Part shown: positions 18,801 through 28,600 of the stretch, in pieces
How positions within the stretch are numbered: position 1 is the first letter of the stretch
How the letters are laid out: the number at the start of each line of letters is the position of its first letter
From: DATAZK01 sp963731205
GTDB taxonomy: Bacteria > Actinomycetota > Actinomycetes > Frankiales > Frankiaceae
Length of the DNA: 64,000 nt
Direction of reading: 5' to 3'
NCBI GenBank assembly: GCA_963731205.1
Contig: CAVSUJ010000002.1
Location: forward strand, 248,001-312,000
Made by a program: the position numbers and the translations under genes
Notes under the pieces: generated by a model
What the model saw: the letters and a program-made list of their open reading frames with translations, nothing else
What the model was told of the DNA's origin: nothing
Database searches by the model: none

Positions 18801-21450
18801 TCCCCGGATAGCGCGATTGGGCGGCCAGCACCAGGTCGTTGAGCCGGCTGCGCTCGCGGGCGCGTTCGGACTCCGTCGGCGGAAGCCACGTGGGCTGCTC
18901 CGCTCGCCGATCCAGGATCTGCGTCACGGCGGGGACGAGCCCATCCACCCGCAGCGTCGCGCGGAAGAGCCGCACGAGCGCATGTTCCAGAGCCGTGCTC
19001 GGCCACGCCAGACTGTGGACGCCGTAGCGCGCGAGGACCGATTGGAGGCGCTTGATGAACCAGGGCGGGACCGAGTCCGCCGCCCTTCCTGGCGAGCGCA
19101 AAAATGTATAGAGGTACTGCTGCGGGCTGTGCGCCTGCTCAGCACCTGCCGTCGCCGCGTCGGGCACGATGCCGCCGCCGAAGTCGGCCGCCGTTCCGGC
19201 GACCCGTTGCGAGAGTGCGCAAAGGTCTGTGAAGAGATCGAGGAACTCGTTCTCGCGTGACCGCAGCCGCGCGTCCGCCGCATTCGTTGGCGAAGAGAGT
19301 GCGCCCTGGGCGGCCAGCAGACGGCCTGAATGGGCCGGTTCCAGGTCATACCCGAGCGCGTAGGCGACGAGCCCGTCGTAGACGTCACCCAACGACCCAG
19401 CGGCGGCGGGAGTCGCCGCGGTGAAGGTGAGCCGGCGCCCGGTTGGCGAGGTGGGGGCGGCGTCGACGGTCCGGTCCAGCTGGAGCAGCACAGCTCGGGC
19501 ATCGACCTGAACATTGATGACGGCCTGGACTTCGCGCACCCGCCCGGCGAACGGCGCGGGTACCGCAAGTTCCATCTTCATCATCTCGATGACGGCGACA
19601 GTGTCGCCCTCCGCGACCTCGTCGCCCGGGCGCACCCGGACCGAGACGACCACTCCCGGCGCGGGTGCGCGGATGACTCCCCCGTCGTCGCGGGCGAGGC
19701 TGTGGCTGACACCGTCGACCTCGACGAAGTAGCGCAGACCCTCGGTGACCGTGAGCACCCGATGGCGTTGACCTGCCAGCGTGACGCGACGCTCATAGCG
19801 GCTCACCGACCGCACGATGAGATCGACCGAGGCGCCCTCGACCCGGATCCGATAGTGCTCATCGGAGACCTTGAACACCTGCAGGTCGTATGAGATCCCG
19901 CGCTGTCGCAACTGGATGCGATGTCCGATCTCGGCATCGAGCTCCGGCCGCCCGCGCGCGGCAGACGTCAGGAAACGCCCGCGGGTCGTATCAGCGTCCT
20001 GCTCGTACGCCTCGGTAGCGGCGGCGAGCAGAGCGACGTCGGCAAAGCGCTCGGGGGCAAAATCCCCATGGGTCAGGGCATCATCGAGCCAGCCGGTGTC
20101 CACGTGTCCGGCGCGCACGTCCGGATGGTCGACCAGAGTCTGCAGGAACGCCTTGTTGGTCGCGGCCCCGCGCACGACGATCGACGCCTGGTTGACGGCA
20201 CGGCTGAGGCGGGCGAGAGCTTCGGCCCGGTCCGGCGCCCAGGCCACGATCTTCGCAATCAGCGAGTCCGCAGCCGGCGGGACCTCATCGCCCTCGGTGA
20301 CGCCCACGTCGACCCGGATACCCGGCCCGGAGGGCAGTCGCAGGTAGTCGATGACCGGGGGTGCGGGAGCGAAATCGTCCGGCTCGCTCTCGGCGTGCAG
20401 CCGTACCTCGACAGCATGGCCGGTCGCCTCCGGAGCCGTGCCTACGAGCAGCCCGCCGTCTGCGATGTGCAATTGGAGTTTGACGAGATCGATCCCGGTG
20501 GTGAGTTCGGTGACGGCATGCGCCGCCTGCAGTCGCGGGTTGACCTTGACCATGCGCGGCGCCGCGGCCGGGTCCCCGGGGTCGCAGAAGAATTCGACCG
20601 TTCCCGCGTTGATGCATCCGGTCGCGGCGACGATGCGCTCGGTCGCCTGGCGCAGCGCCACCAGCTGGGCGGGGGTGAGCGCCGGCCACGAGGAGGACTC
20701 CTCGAGCATCTTGCGGTGGCCGCGTTGCACGGTGCAGTCGCGGATTCCCGGCATCCACAGGTGTCCTGCAGAATCGGCGATGAACTGCACCTCGACCTGA
20801 CGCGCCCGCGGAACCCACGCTTCGAGGTAAATCCTCGGATCGCCGAAATTGCGAGCCGCAGCAGCCGACGCCCCTTCGACGGCCTTCGCCAGCTCAGCCG
20901 GATCGTTGGCGATCCGGACCTGCTGCCGGCCGCCGCCGGCCGCCGCCTTCACGAGCAGCGGATAGCCCAGCGAGCAGGCCGAAAGTTCAGCATCTGCAAC
21001 GCTTTCCACCTCACCGCCGCTCCATGGCACGACCTCGACCCCGGCTGACTCGGCAAGGTGCTTGGCTGAGATCCGGTCCACCACCCGGCTCAACGCGGCG
21101 GCGGACGGACCGACGAACGTGATGCCGAGTCGTTCGCACAGGGCGACGAAACCCACCTGCTCGGCAGCCGCACCCCAGCCGACCCAGACCTGCGTGGCGC
21201 CGCACTCGGTGAGGGCACGTTCGAGCGCGTCGAGGTCCAGCGGATCGGTGCCGTAGCAGACGGCTTCGTCGGCGGCCCGGACGTACCACGCGCGCCGGTC
21301 CCGCTCGGGGAAGAGCGCAATCGTGTGGTAGTCCGGACCGCCTGCGCGCTGCAGTTCGGCTACAGCGTTGAGCACCCGGGTCGCCGGTTCCGCGGCGCTG
21401 AGGATGGCCAAGCGCCGCAGGGCGTGTTGCTCGTTCTCATCGGCGGACAT
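15841..21450 (-). CDS. Giant single-chain acyl/acetyl-CoA carboxylase (BC-BCCP-central-CT), eukaryote-like
   Basis: 1869 residues. Domains in order: biotin carboxylase-like (about 10-465), biotin carrier (about 585-665, biotinyl Lys625 in VIEMMKMELAV), a long central region (about 680-1330) similar in layout to the central region of eukaryotic ACC, and a carboxyltransferase (about 1340-1830). The CT includes VEWFTISSGARISMSSG, LTGKTSLDFSGGVSAEDN, DARIGGIPLCLLGIESR and LFPQSSRKAARAVN, which resemble eukaryotic ACC blocks. It should make malonyl-CoA for the adjacent synthase. The BC domain is odd: the loop is AAAGGGRQQVR, and MVKVNPRLQAAHAVTE carries Lys302 and Ala310 where the metal-binding and catalytic Glu (288 and 296 in E. 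coli AccC) are expected. His245, Lys247 and Glu286 remain. A strong AGGAGA precedes the start. It lies 47 bases after the synthase. Confidence 0.85.
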   Translation of the reverse strand: MSADENEQHALRRLAILSAAEPATRVLNAVAELQRAGGPDYHTIALFPERDRRAWYVRAADEAVCYGTDPLDLDALERALTECGATQVWVGWGAAAEQVGFVALCERLGITFVGPSAAALSRVVDRISAKHLAESAGVEVVPWSGGEVESVADAELSACSLGYPLLVKAAAGGGRQQVRIANDPAELAKAVEGASAAAARNFGDPRIYLEAWVPRARQVEVQFIADSAGHLWMPGIRDCTVQRGHRKMLEESSSWPALTPAQLVALRQATERIVAATGCINAGTVEFFCDPGDPAAAPRMVKVNPRLQAAHAVTELTTGIDLVKLQLHIADGGLLVGTAPEATGHAVEVRLHAESEPDDFAPAPPVIDYLRLPSGPGIRVDVGVTEGDEVPPAADSLIAKIVAWAPDRAEALARLSRAVNQASIVVRGAATNKAFLQTLVDHPDVRAGHVDTGWLDDALTHGDFAPERFADVALLAAATEAYEQDADTTRGRFLTSAARGRPELDAEIGHRIQLRQRGISYDLQVFKVSDEHYRIRVEGASVDLIVRSVSRYERRVTLAGQRHRVLTVTEGLRYFVEVDGVSHSLARDDGGVIRAPAPGVVVSVRVRPGDEVAEGDTVAVIEMMKMELAVPAPFAGRVREVQAVINVQVDARAVLLQLDRTVDAAPTSPTGRRLTFTAATPAAAGSLGDVYDGLVAYALGYDLEPAHSGRLLAAQGALSSPTNAADARLRSRENEFLDLFTDLCALSQRVAGTAADFGGGIVPDAATAGAEQAHSPQQYLYTFLRSPGRAADSVPPWFIKRLQSVLARYGVHSLAWPSTALEHALVRLFRATLRVDGLVPAVTQILDRRAEQPTWLPPTESERARERSRLNDLVLAAQSRYPGIGDLGHEIRYRWFDAPLLETVLTRWRAEAQESLGLLRDDPERGDREKLIDGLVASPQPLRPLLLDWYRRSDAAMQGVLLETAIRRYYRIRELKHLQILGDFGARCCVVEFDEPTQRVHLGFAFGELDQLGELVDSVCGQLHRKLVGSEPPAQEVLDFHLWSNLALHSIDEVEAALRERLNAAGWDHPRDRSALLCRLDLTVTVPGTSARGAQTYHVSYLCTDSGLVEDRRHRNMHPMLAERLDLGRLAEFDIERLDSAEDVYLFRGVARSNSRDERLFVVAEIRDVTPALDEAGQVVGLPHMERMFGQALSAMRRYQAHRTPGKRLLHNEVLLYVRPEWLLRGAIWRDLARRYAPAATALGVCEVVIRVRVPGPSGVATPSELRISTQPAGGVLMRITLPQEAPIAPMSEYEWRVLQTQRRGAYYPYEIVKMLTPPADATSDFPPGDFVEYDLDEAGRLVPVDRPYGENAANLVVGVLRNYPASHPEGLVRVALLGDPSRSLGAVAEPECRRINAALDLAEQLKVPVEWFTISSGARISMSSGTENMDWISATLRRIIEFTQAGGEINVVVTGINVGAQPYWNSEATMLMHTRGILIMLPESTMVLTGKTSLDFSGGVSAEDNLGIGGYERVMGPNGQGQYYARNLKDACSLLLRHYGFTYVIPGERFPRRLPTSDPASRDVRESPHAHIEGVSFTTVGEIFSSEHNADRKKPFDIRSVMRAASDADSQPLERWSRWRNAETVVVWDARIGGIPLCLLGIESRPLRREGFIPADGPQTFTAGTLFPQSSRKAARAVNAASGNRPLVVLANLSGFDGSPESMRGWQLEYGAEIGRAVTNFKGPIVFVVISRYHGGAFVVFSKTLNDGLEVAAVEGSYASVIGGAPAAAVVFAREVSTRAQADPRVVDAAGQLASADETERRKLQANLRDLTVAARAEKIGEVAAEFEAIHDIERAQQMGSVDVIISAQMLRPYLVDALERGMARELS

Positions 21451-21497
21451 GAGGTCTCCTTCGCCGCTGGCGGACGGCAGCAGCCGACCCGCGCGGG

Positions 21498-24400
21498 TCA
21501 GCTGCCCACCGCTCGGCGAAGGGGCTCCAGACGCTCTGCGGCGACCGGCGCAGGAAAGTCAACGGTCCGGTATCCCTCGAGGCGCAGCACTGTCCTTCCC
21601 TCAGGATCGACCACCCGCACGTCGAACAGGTCATCACCGCGCGGCGTGGCGAGCGCGATCAACCCCGCCGGCTCCCCGATCGCCGGGTAGTTGGGCAGCA
21701 CGACCCGAGCGATGGCGGCGGGCAGCCCCAGGACCCCTTCCCTGGCGAGCCCGAGCAGCCCTGCGGTCTGGAAACACAGCTCGATGAGCCGCGGCTTCGC
21801 CGTCAGCGCCAGCTCGGCCGGAACGTGGTTGTCCGGGAGCCCGGCGGACAGCTCTCCCGCCACTCCCCCGTCGGTCCGCCAGGCGCGTCCGAGCACCTGG
21901 TAGGCCGGACCGTGGAAGTAGACCTGGTAGAGCTCGTCGGTGGTCGTGGTGACCTCAGCCGCCTCAGGAGCGGCCTCACCCGTCTCCGCCGGCGCCGGTT
22001 GTGGCGTCAGCCGCACGCGGGCCCGGAAGTGTTCGGTCACGATCGGATCCGGGCTCGTCACCAAGGTGCGGGATGCGGTCAGGCTGCACTCGGCCACCAG
22101 ATCATCCGCGTCCGGGTCGCCGTCGTGCAGGATCGCCGACAGGTGAAGCGTTCTCGGCTCGTCACGGTAGAACTTGACCGGGTCGAGGAATTCGACGTCC
22201 TCGACCGCGCTGACCGTCCATCCCGGCAGCAGCAGCCCGGACAGTTCGGCGAAGCCCTCGACGCCCATCACGCCCGGCAGCACGGCAGTGCCTTCGATGC
22301 GGTGGTCGTTGAGGAACGGCTGCACGGTGGGATCGAGGTCCACCTCGGCAGACAGGCCGGTATGGATGCCCATTCCCGTCACACGGCCGATCATCGGACC
22401 CGTGAGCGCAAGGTCCACGGCAGCCGGGTCGAGACCACCCGTCTCGTCGAACTCGGCGCCCATCATGCCGAGCCGTCCCGCGACGACGATCTCTCCGCGA
22501 GTCCCTCCCGCAGTCAGCTCGCGCCGGATGGTGGCGATGCCCGCGTCCGCCGGCAACATGTCGATTCCAGCAGCAGCCATCACCGTGGGAATCGAGCCGC
22601 GGGTCGCCATCCCGATGCCGGCCCAGGCGGTCCAGTCGATGACGATGCCGCGCATGCCCTCATGTGATCGCCGCAGATTGGACGTGAGCTTGCACAGCAG
22701 ATCGTTGGCCGCGGAGTAGTCGGTCTGGCCGACGTTGCCGAAGCGTCCGGCCACGGAACTGAACGCCACCGTCGCTCCTACCGGAGTACCGGCGAGACCG
22801 TGCAGCACGTTGAACCACCCGTCGGCCTTCACATCGAAGACGAGGTCGTACTCGCGCGGCTCCTTCTGCTCGAGCAGCCGGCTGATCTCGACACCAGCGG
22901 CCAGGAGCACGACGTCGACGTGCCCGTGCTCTTCGGCGACGCCGGCCATCACCTGCTGGACGGCCTCGGCATCAGTGAGGTCGACGCAGTGGTAGTGCGC
23001 CGTGCCACCGGCATCGGCGACGGCCGCGATCGCCGCCTCGGCCATCGCCAGCCGCTCGATGCGGGCCAGCTCCTTCTCGACCATGACCGGGGTGAGCTTG
23101 GTGCCGTCGGCCTTCATCCGCGCGATCAGCGAGGTCTTCAGGCCTTCCTTGTCGGTGAAGAACTGGCGCAGGTCGGCGTCGTCCGCATCGGGCTTCGGCG
23201 TGAGGTCCAGCAAATGGAAGACGCCACCCCCGCCCGAGCGGGCGAGGTCGGCCGAGATCGCCGAGACGATGCTTCCGGCCGCGCCGGTGACGACGTACAC
23301 GCTGCCGGGATTCAGATCCATCCCCGGGTTGCCGTCGACGGCCGGCTGCACCTGCAGGCCGACCCCCCAGCGGAAGGTGGGACGTCCGCCGTCAGCCGAC
23401 GAGCCCTTGGCACCGACGTCGTCCATGCCGATCTCGACGCAGCCGGGGTCGTGCAGGGTCTCATCGACAAGAACGTCTGCCAGCCGGGCGGTGCGCCGCG
23501 AGGCAGCGAAATCGACCGCCTTCACAAGGGCGTCGGGCTGCTCGCGCTTGTACGCCTTGGCGAAGCCGGTCACCGCTCCGCCGAGCGGGCTGGTCGCGCC
23601 GGCCGCGTCGTAGCCGTGACGGCCGCCGAGCCGGGTACCGGTCACCAGGAACGGCGAACTCGCGTTCAACGCGCGCATGGTGGCGTACAGGCTCTTCACC
23701 CGCACGCGCAGCGCTTCGCGCCAGGCCGCGTGATCCATCGCGTCGACCGGGCCCTCGTCATCGAGCGCCGGTAGCCAGTAGACGCCGGTCACCGGACCGT
23801 CCGCGAGCCAGCCGCCGATCCTCTCCGTGACAGCAGCGGCATCGGCGCTCGGATCGAGCTCGAGCACGGTGACGCCGAGCTTGCCGAGCCGCTTCGCCAG
23901 CGCGTCGCCGACACCACCTTGGTCGGCGGCGAGGATGACCCGTGCCGAACCGTCGAGCACCACATTCGTCGTTTTGCACTGGGCCAGCGCCGGCCGCAGC
24001 ACCGGGACCGGCACCCGCCGGGTGATCGCGTTGGCAGCCTCGATGCTGCCCAGCGGCGGGGCCGGGAAGCCGGTGGTCTCGGGCGAGACAGTCCCGCTCT
24101 CGACCGGCGCCGCTGACGGCGCCGCGCCGGCCGGCGCCGCGACCTCGGTCAGCTGCGCCCGCTCGTGCACGAAGCCCACGACTGCCGCAAGAGTCGGATA
24201 GTCCCGCAGCTTCAGGTTCTCATCACGCGGGATGTCGAAAGCCGCACGCACGGCAGCAAAAACCTCCGCCTGCTTCACCGTGTCGACACCGAGATCAGCC
24301 TCCAGATCGAGCTCGACGTCGAGCATCTCCGGCGGGTAGCCCGTCGTCTCCGCAACGATCGCCAGCACTCTCTCCAGCACTGGATCCCCAGTAGCCGCAG

Positions 24401-25163
24401 CGGTTTGCGAAGCTTGAAGGGTAACGGTCACCTCCGGCGCGACCGGAGCCTCGGTAAGGCCGGCCCGCTCGCGGACGAAGCCGACCACGGCCGCAAGGGT
24501 CGGATAGTCCCGCAGCTTCAGGTTCTCATCACGCGGGATGTCGAAGGCCGCCCGCACCGCGGCGAAGACCTCCGCCTGCTTCACCGTGTCGACGCCGAGA
24601 TCAGCCTCCAGATCGAGCTCGACGTCGAGCATCTCCGGCGGGTAGCCCGTCGTCTCCGCAACAATCGCCAAGACCTGCTCCAGCACCGGATCCCCAGTAA
24701 CCGCAGGAGCTTGCGAGGCAGGGGCAGGTGCGACGGCGACCGCGCGCACCGGCAGGGCAGCTACCGGTGGGGCGACCGCAGCCGCCACCGCGACTGCTGC
24801 GACCTTCGGCGGCGCCGTCGCCACCTGCGCCCGCTCGCGGACGAAGCCGACCACCGCCGCAAGAGTCGGATAGTCCCGCAGCTTCAGGTTCTCATCACGC
24901 GGGATCTCGAACGCCGCCCGCACCGCGGCGAAGACCTCCGCCTGCTTCACCGTGTCGACACCGAGGTCGGCCTCGAGATCGAGTTCTGGATCCAGCATCT
25001 CGGGCGGATAACCCGTCGTCTGCGCCACGATCGCGAGCACCTGCTCGAGGACACTGTCGCTCGCGGCAGAAACCAGTGCGTCCTCGACCGACGCCGCCTG
25101 CGCCGGAATCGATGGCGACCGCAGCGGCTGCTGCGGCCGGCAGCGCGGCACGGTCGCGGACAA
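21498..25163 (-). CDS. Type I PKS/PUFA-like synthase, distal part: ACP-ACP-ACP-KR-DH
   Basis: The distal piece of the synthase, out of frame with the upstream part because of an extra base near 25105. It holds three carrier domains, each with LGVDTVKQAEVFAAVR, then a long linker. A ketoreductase follows, with VVTGAAGSIVSAIS and the catalytic stretch SSVAGRFGNVGQTDYSAAND. The final domain is a double-hotdog dehydratase with HRIEGTAVLPG, matching HxxxGxxxxP; in its second half the usual Asp region reads PRLIELCFQTAGL. No enoylreductase or thioesterase is seen. In each carrier the phosphopantetheine-bearing Ser is replaced by Thr (GVDT). The initiation codon of this piece as it stands is arbitrary. 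The true chain starts at 30295. Confidence 0.85.
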   Translation of the reverse strand: MSATVPRCRPQQPLRSPSIPAQAASVEDALVSAASDSVLEQVLAIVAQTTGYPPEMLDPELDLEADLGVDTVKQAEVFAAVRAAFEIPRDENLKLRDYPTLAAVVGFVRERAQVATAPPKVAAVAVAAAVAPPVAALPVRAVAVAPAPASQAPAVTGDPVLEQVLAIVAETTGYPPEMLDVELDLEADLGVDTVKQAEVFAAVRAAFDIPRDENLKLRDYPTLAAVVGFVRERAGLTEAPVAPEVTVTLQASQTAAATGDPVLERVLAIVAETTGYPPEMLDVELDLEADLGVDTVKQAEVFAAVRAAFDIPRDENLKLRDYPTLAAVVGFVHERAQLTEVAAPAGAAPSAAPVESGTVSPETTGFPAPPLGSIEAANAITRRVPVPVLRPALAQCKTTNVVLDGSARVILAADQGGVGDALAKRLGKLGVTVLELDPSADAAAVTERIGGWLADGPVTGVYWLPALDDEGPVDAMDHAAWREALRVRVKSLYATMRALNASSPFLVTGTRLGGRHGYDAAGATSPLGGAVTGFAKAYKREQPDALVKAVDFAASRRTARLADVLVDETLHDPGCVEIGMDDVGAKGSSADGGRPTFRWGVGLQVQPAVDGNPGMDLNPGSVYVVTGAAGSIVSAISADLARSGGGGVFHLLDLTPKPDADDADLRQFFTDKEGLKTSLIARMKADGTKLTPVMVEKELARIERLAMAEAAIAAVADAGGTAHYHCVDLTDAEAVQQVMAGVAEEHGHVDVVLLAAGVEISRLLEQKEPREYDLVFDVKADGWFNVLHGLAGTPVGATVAFSSVAGRFGNVGQTDYSAANDLLCKLTSNLRRSHEGMRGIVIDWTAWAGIGMATRGSIPTVMAAAGIDMLPADAGIATIRRELTAGGTRGEIVVAGRLGMMGAEFDETGGLDPAAVDLALTGPMIGRVTGMGIHTGLSAEVDLDPTVQPFLNDHRIEGTAVLPGVMGVEGFAELSGLLLPGWTVSAVEDVEFLDPVKFYRDEPRTLHLSAILHDGDPDADDLVAECSLTASRTLVTSPDPIVTEHFRARVRLTPQPAPAETGEAAPEAAEVTTTTDELYQVYFHGPAYQVLGRAWRTDGGVAGELSAGLPDNHVPAELALTAKPRLIELCFQTAGLLGLAREGVLGLPAAIARVVLPNYPAIGEPAGLIALATPRGDDLFDVRVVDPEGRTVLRLEGYRTVDFPAPVAAERLEPLRRAVGS

Positions 25164-25601
25164 AGCCCACCACGGCCGCGAGGGTCGGATAATCCCGCAG
25201 CTTCAGGTTGTCGTCACGCGGGATGTCGAAGGCCGCCCGCACCGCGGCGAAGACCTCCGCCTGCTTCACCGTGTCGACACCGAGGTCGGCTTCGAGATCG
25301 AGTTCTGGATCCAGCATCTCCGAGGGGTAGCCCGTCGTGTCGGCCACGATCGCGAGGACACGCTCCAGAACATCATCACCAGCAGGCTTTTCGACGACCG
25401 GAACGGCAGCGACGGCCACCACAGGGGCGGGCGCAGCCACGGGTGCCGGACCAGCCGCGACGACCGTAGCCGGCGCAGGCACCGGAGTCGCCACCACGGG
25501 GGCGGCGACCGACTGCCGCCCGACCAAGCCGGGATCGACGACGCGCAGCCGTCGCGAGACGACCTCGAGCGCGGGATCGTCCTGCCCACTGATGCGCTCG
25601 C
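25105..25601 (-). other. Bridging segment of the synthase in the third frame: first ACP domain
   Basis: Between the two large pieces of the synthase the coding frame changes twice. The stretch starting ERISGQDDPALEVVSRRLRV and running through an Ala/Val/Pro linker holds a complete carrier domain with DLEADLGVDTVKQAEVF and NLKLRDYPTLAAVVGFV. It is nearly identical to the three carriers that follow. One extra base near 25601 and one in the GG at 25105-25106 would restore a single reading frame. Repaired, the protein is KS-AT-KS-ACP4-KR-DH, roughly 2,900 residues. Confidence 0.75.
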
Positions 25602-28600
25602 AGCCAGTTGCGCCAGGTCGTCTCATCGGCGATCCGGTACTGGAAGCCGAGCTCATCCGGACGCGGCCGCACCCCGGTGGGTGACGGCACGCGGCGCACC
25701 AGCGACATGCAGATCTGCGAACCGAAGCCCGCCGCCAGCCGAAGCGCGTACTCCAGCGGATATGAGCCGCCGCGGGACAGGTTCAGCGCACCGAGCGCCG
25801 GGTCGATCTCGCGGAAGTTCGGGATCGGCGGGACGATTCCGGTCTCGAGTGCCTTCACCGAGACGGCGTCTTCGATGCCCGCCCCCATGGCGTGGCCGGT
25901 GAAACCCTTGGTGTTGGTGACGACGACAGAGTCGGCGTCTGCTCCGAAGACCTTGCGCAGCGCGTTGATCTCTGCCGATGCGCTACCGCCGCGGGCGGGC
26001 GTGTAGGTCTCGTGCGACATGAACATCGCGTGCGTGGCGATCTCGCTTCGGCGCAGGCCATGCGCAGCTTCCGCCGAGGCGACCAAGCCTTCCATCACCT
26101 GGGCGATGTGGTCGATGTCGAGCCGGGTCCCGTGGAAGGCGCTGTTGGCGGTGACGGTGGCGAGCACCTCGCACAGCGGTGCGATTCCCCGCTCGCGTGA
26201 AGCTGCTGCGGATTCGATGACGAACGCCGCCGCACCCATCCCGATGAGCATGCCGTGGCGCCGGTTGTCGAACGGCAACGCGGCATCCTCGACCCGCTCG
26301 TCCGTCGCAGCAGCGCCCGTGGCGAGGAAGCCGGAGCCCATCCACTCGATCAGATGGTCCTGCGAGATGTCGTCGGCCGACACGACCAGCACCCGGCGGC
26401 ACCGGCCGGTCTTGATCCAGTCCTCGGCCACGCCGATGGCCTGGGTGGCGCTGGCGCAGGCCGCGTTCACCTGAGTGTTCGGGCCGCGCGCGCCGATGAT
26501 TTCGGCGAACTGCGAATGCCCCATGGACAGCACCCGGAACAGGAAGCGGCGATCGAAGACGTAAGGCTCGGCTTCCAGGGTCGCCCGCAGTTCACGGATG
26601 CGATTGTCCAGATCTGCTGCGGCAGCTTCGCCTTCGCCGACCCGAGCCCGCACGGCCACCAGTGAATCGTGCTCGTGCAGGCGCCCGGCGTGCACGAAGT
26701 AGCGCTCCAGCTCGTCGGCGAACTCCCCGAGGCCGGGGAACGCTGAAGCGAAGACGATGCCCGTGTCGTCGCGCAGCTCATCGGGGAGCATCCAGCGATC
26801 GGGCAGTTCGGTGCCGATGCTGGTGGTCCGGTAGCGCAGCACGAGCGGAATGCCGGCGTCGCGCAGCGCGTCGATGCCGGCGCCGATCGCGAGCCGGGTC
26901 ACGGCGTCCAGTGCGGCGTCCCGGTCGGGATCGATGCCGAATTCGGTGACGGCATCAAGGGCCCCCGCCCGCCCGGCCAGCTTGATGATTTCGCTGTCGT
27001 TGCTGAGCGTCAGCCAGCCGGCGGAGCCGTCGTCGCTCTTGACCAGCCGCGTGATGTTCTTGTCCAGGATGCGCTTGCGTAGCCGCGGCGGAATGGCGGC
27101 GATGAACTGCTGACCCGCCAGGATGCGTCCGACGTTGGAGTCGTCGAAGACGTGATCGGTGCCGGGCAGGCCGAGTGACGCGCCGCTGATGACCACGGGT
27201 TCGGAGGCGGCCACGTGCCCGCTGCCGGAAGGTGCCGGAGTGCCGAAAAGCTGCCGTCCGCGGTCGACGATGTCCGCGACGAAATGACCGATCTCGGCGT
27301 ACCGATCGGAGCTGGGCGGCGAGGCTGCTCCCGGAGTGGTCGCAACGGGCGGATGCGGCGCCGGAAGCGGCGCGGCGGCCGACACAGGCTGGACCGGCTT
27401 GGGCGCCGGAACCGCCTGCGGTGCAAAGGTTCTGGCATCGTCGACGGCTGTTCCGAGCCCGGCGGCATAGAGCCCGCAAAGCGCCTGGTTCAAGCTGACG
27501 ACATCGCCGAACTTGGGATGATTGGTGAACAAGACGCTGACGTCGTCGTGCTTGCCGAGCACGTCCTCCGCCATGCCGTGCAGCGCCTTCTTCGGGCCGA
27601 CCTCGACGAAGACCCGGGCGCCCGCGTCGTAGAGCGTCTCCAATCCCTTGACGAACTGCACCGGCTCGGCGACCTGACGTCCCAGCAGCTCGATGATCGC
27701 GTCGTGGCTGTCGGCGCCGGACGGGTAGAACCCGCCGTGGACGTTGGCAATGATCGGGATCTTCGGCGGCTGCACGGTGAGGCGGCGCAGCTGGTCCTTC
27801 AAAGGAGCGCTGGCCGGCGCGACGATCGAGGTGTGGAAGGCGTGGCTGACCGGCAGCCGGACGGCGGTGCCACCGGCGGCGGTGATCCGCTCGATGACCT
27901 TCTCCACGGCCGGCGTGGCGCCGCCGATGACGGCCTGGCGGCTGCTGTTGACGTTGGCGATGACGACGTAGCCCTCGGCGGAGTCGACGATCTGCTGGAC
28001 CTCCTCCAGCGGCGCCATCACAGCCGCCAGGATGCCGTTGTCATCAACGCTGATTCCGGCCATCTCGCGACCGCGGGCACTGACTGCCTCGAGCGCAGCC
28101 GGCACCGTCAGCGATCCGGCGGCCACGAGCGCCGCATACTCGCCGAGGCTGTGGCCCATCACCATGTCCGGACGCATGCCGTACTCCCCGAGCAGAGCCA
28201 TGAGCGCCGCGTCGGCGGTGAGCATGGCCGGCTGGGTGATCTCGGTCTGCAGCAGCTGCTGGGTGAGCCGTTCCTTCTCGGCCGGATCGGCGTCGTCGCC
28301 GAAGATGAACTCCGAGAGCGGGCGCCCGAGCAGGGGCGTCATGATGGCATCAGCTTGCGCGAAGGTCTCGGCGACGATCGGCTCGGTGTCGCGCAAACCC
28401 TTCAACATGTTGACGTACTGCGAACCCTGGCCGGTGAACAGGAACGCCACCTTCGGCGCCGGACCGCGACCGAGGAACACGCCCCGGCTGCGCAGCGGAC
28501 GCCAACGCACCGGCTGACCGGACAGCAGCGCCTCGCGTGCTTTCGTCGCCTTGTCGGCGAGGTCGCTCGCCTCGGCGTAGTCGATGGCGACGCGCACCGG

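Noticed and set aside
24180..25330. CRISPR-like or satellite repeat array
   Set aside because: The repeats are in-frame ACP domains of about 300 bases, not short repeats with spacers.
25100..25610. Programmed ribosomal frameshifting in the synthase
   Set aside because: Two shifts in the same direction within 500 bases, without a slippery heptamer or clear pseudoknot and with other frame breaks in unrelated genes, fit sequence error better.
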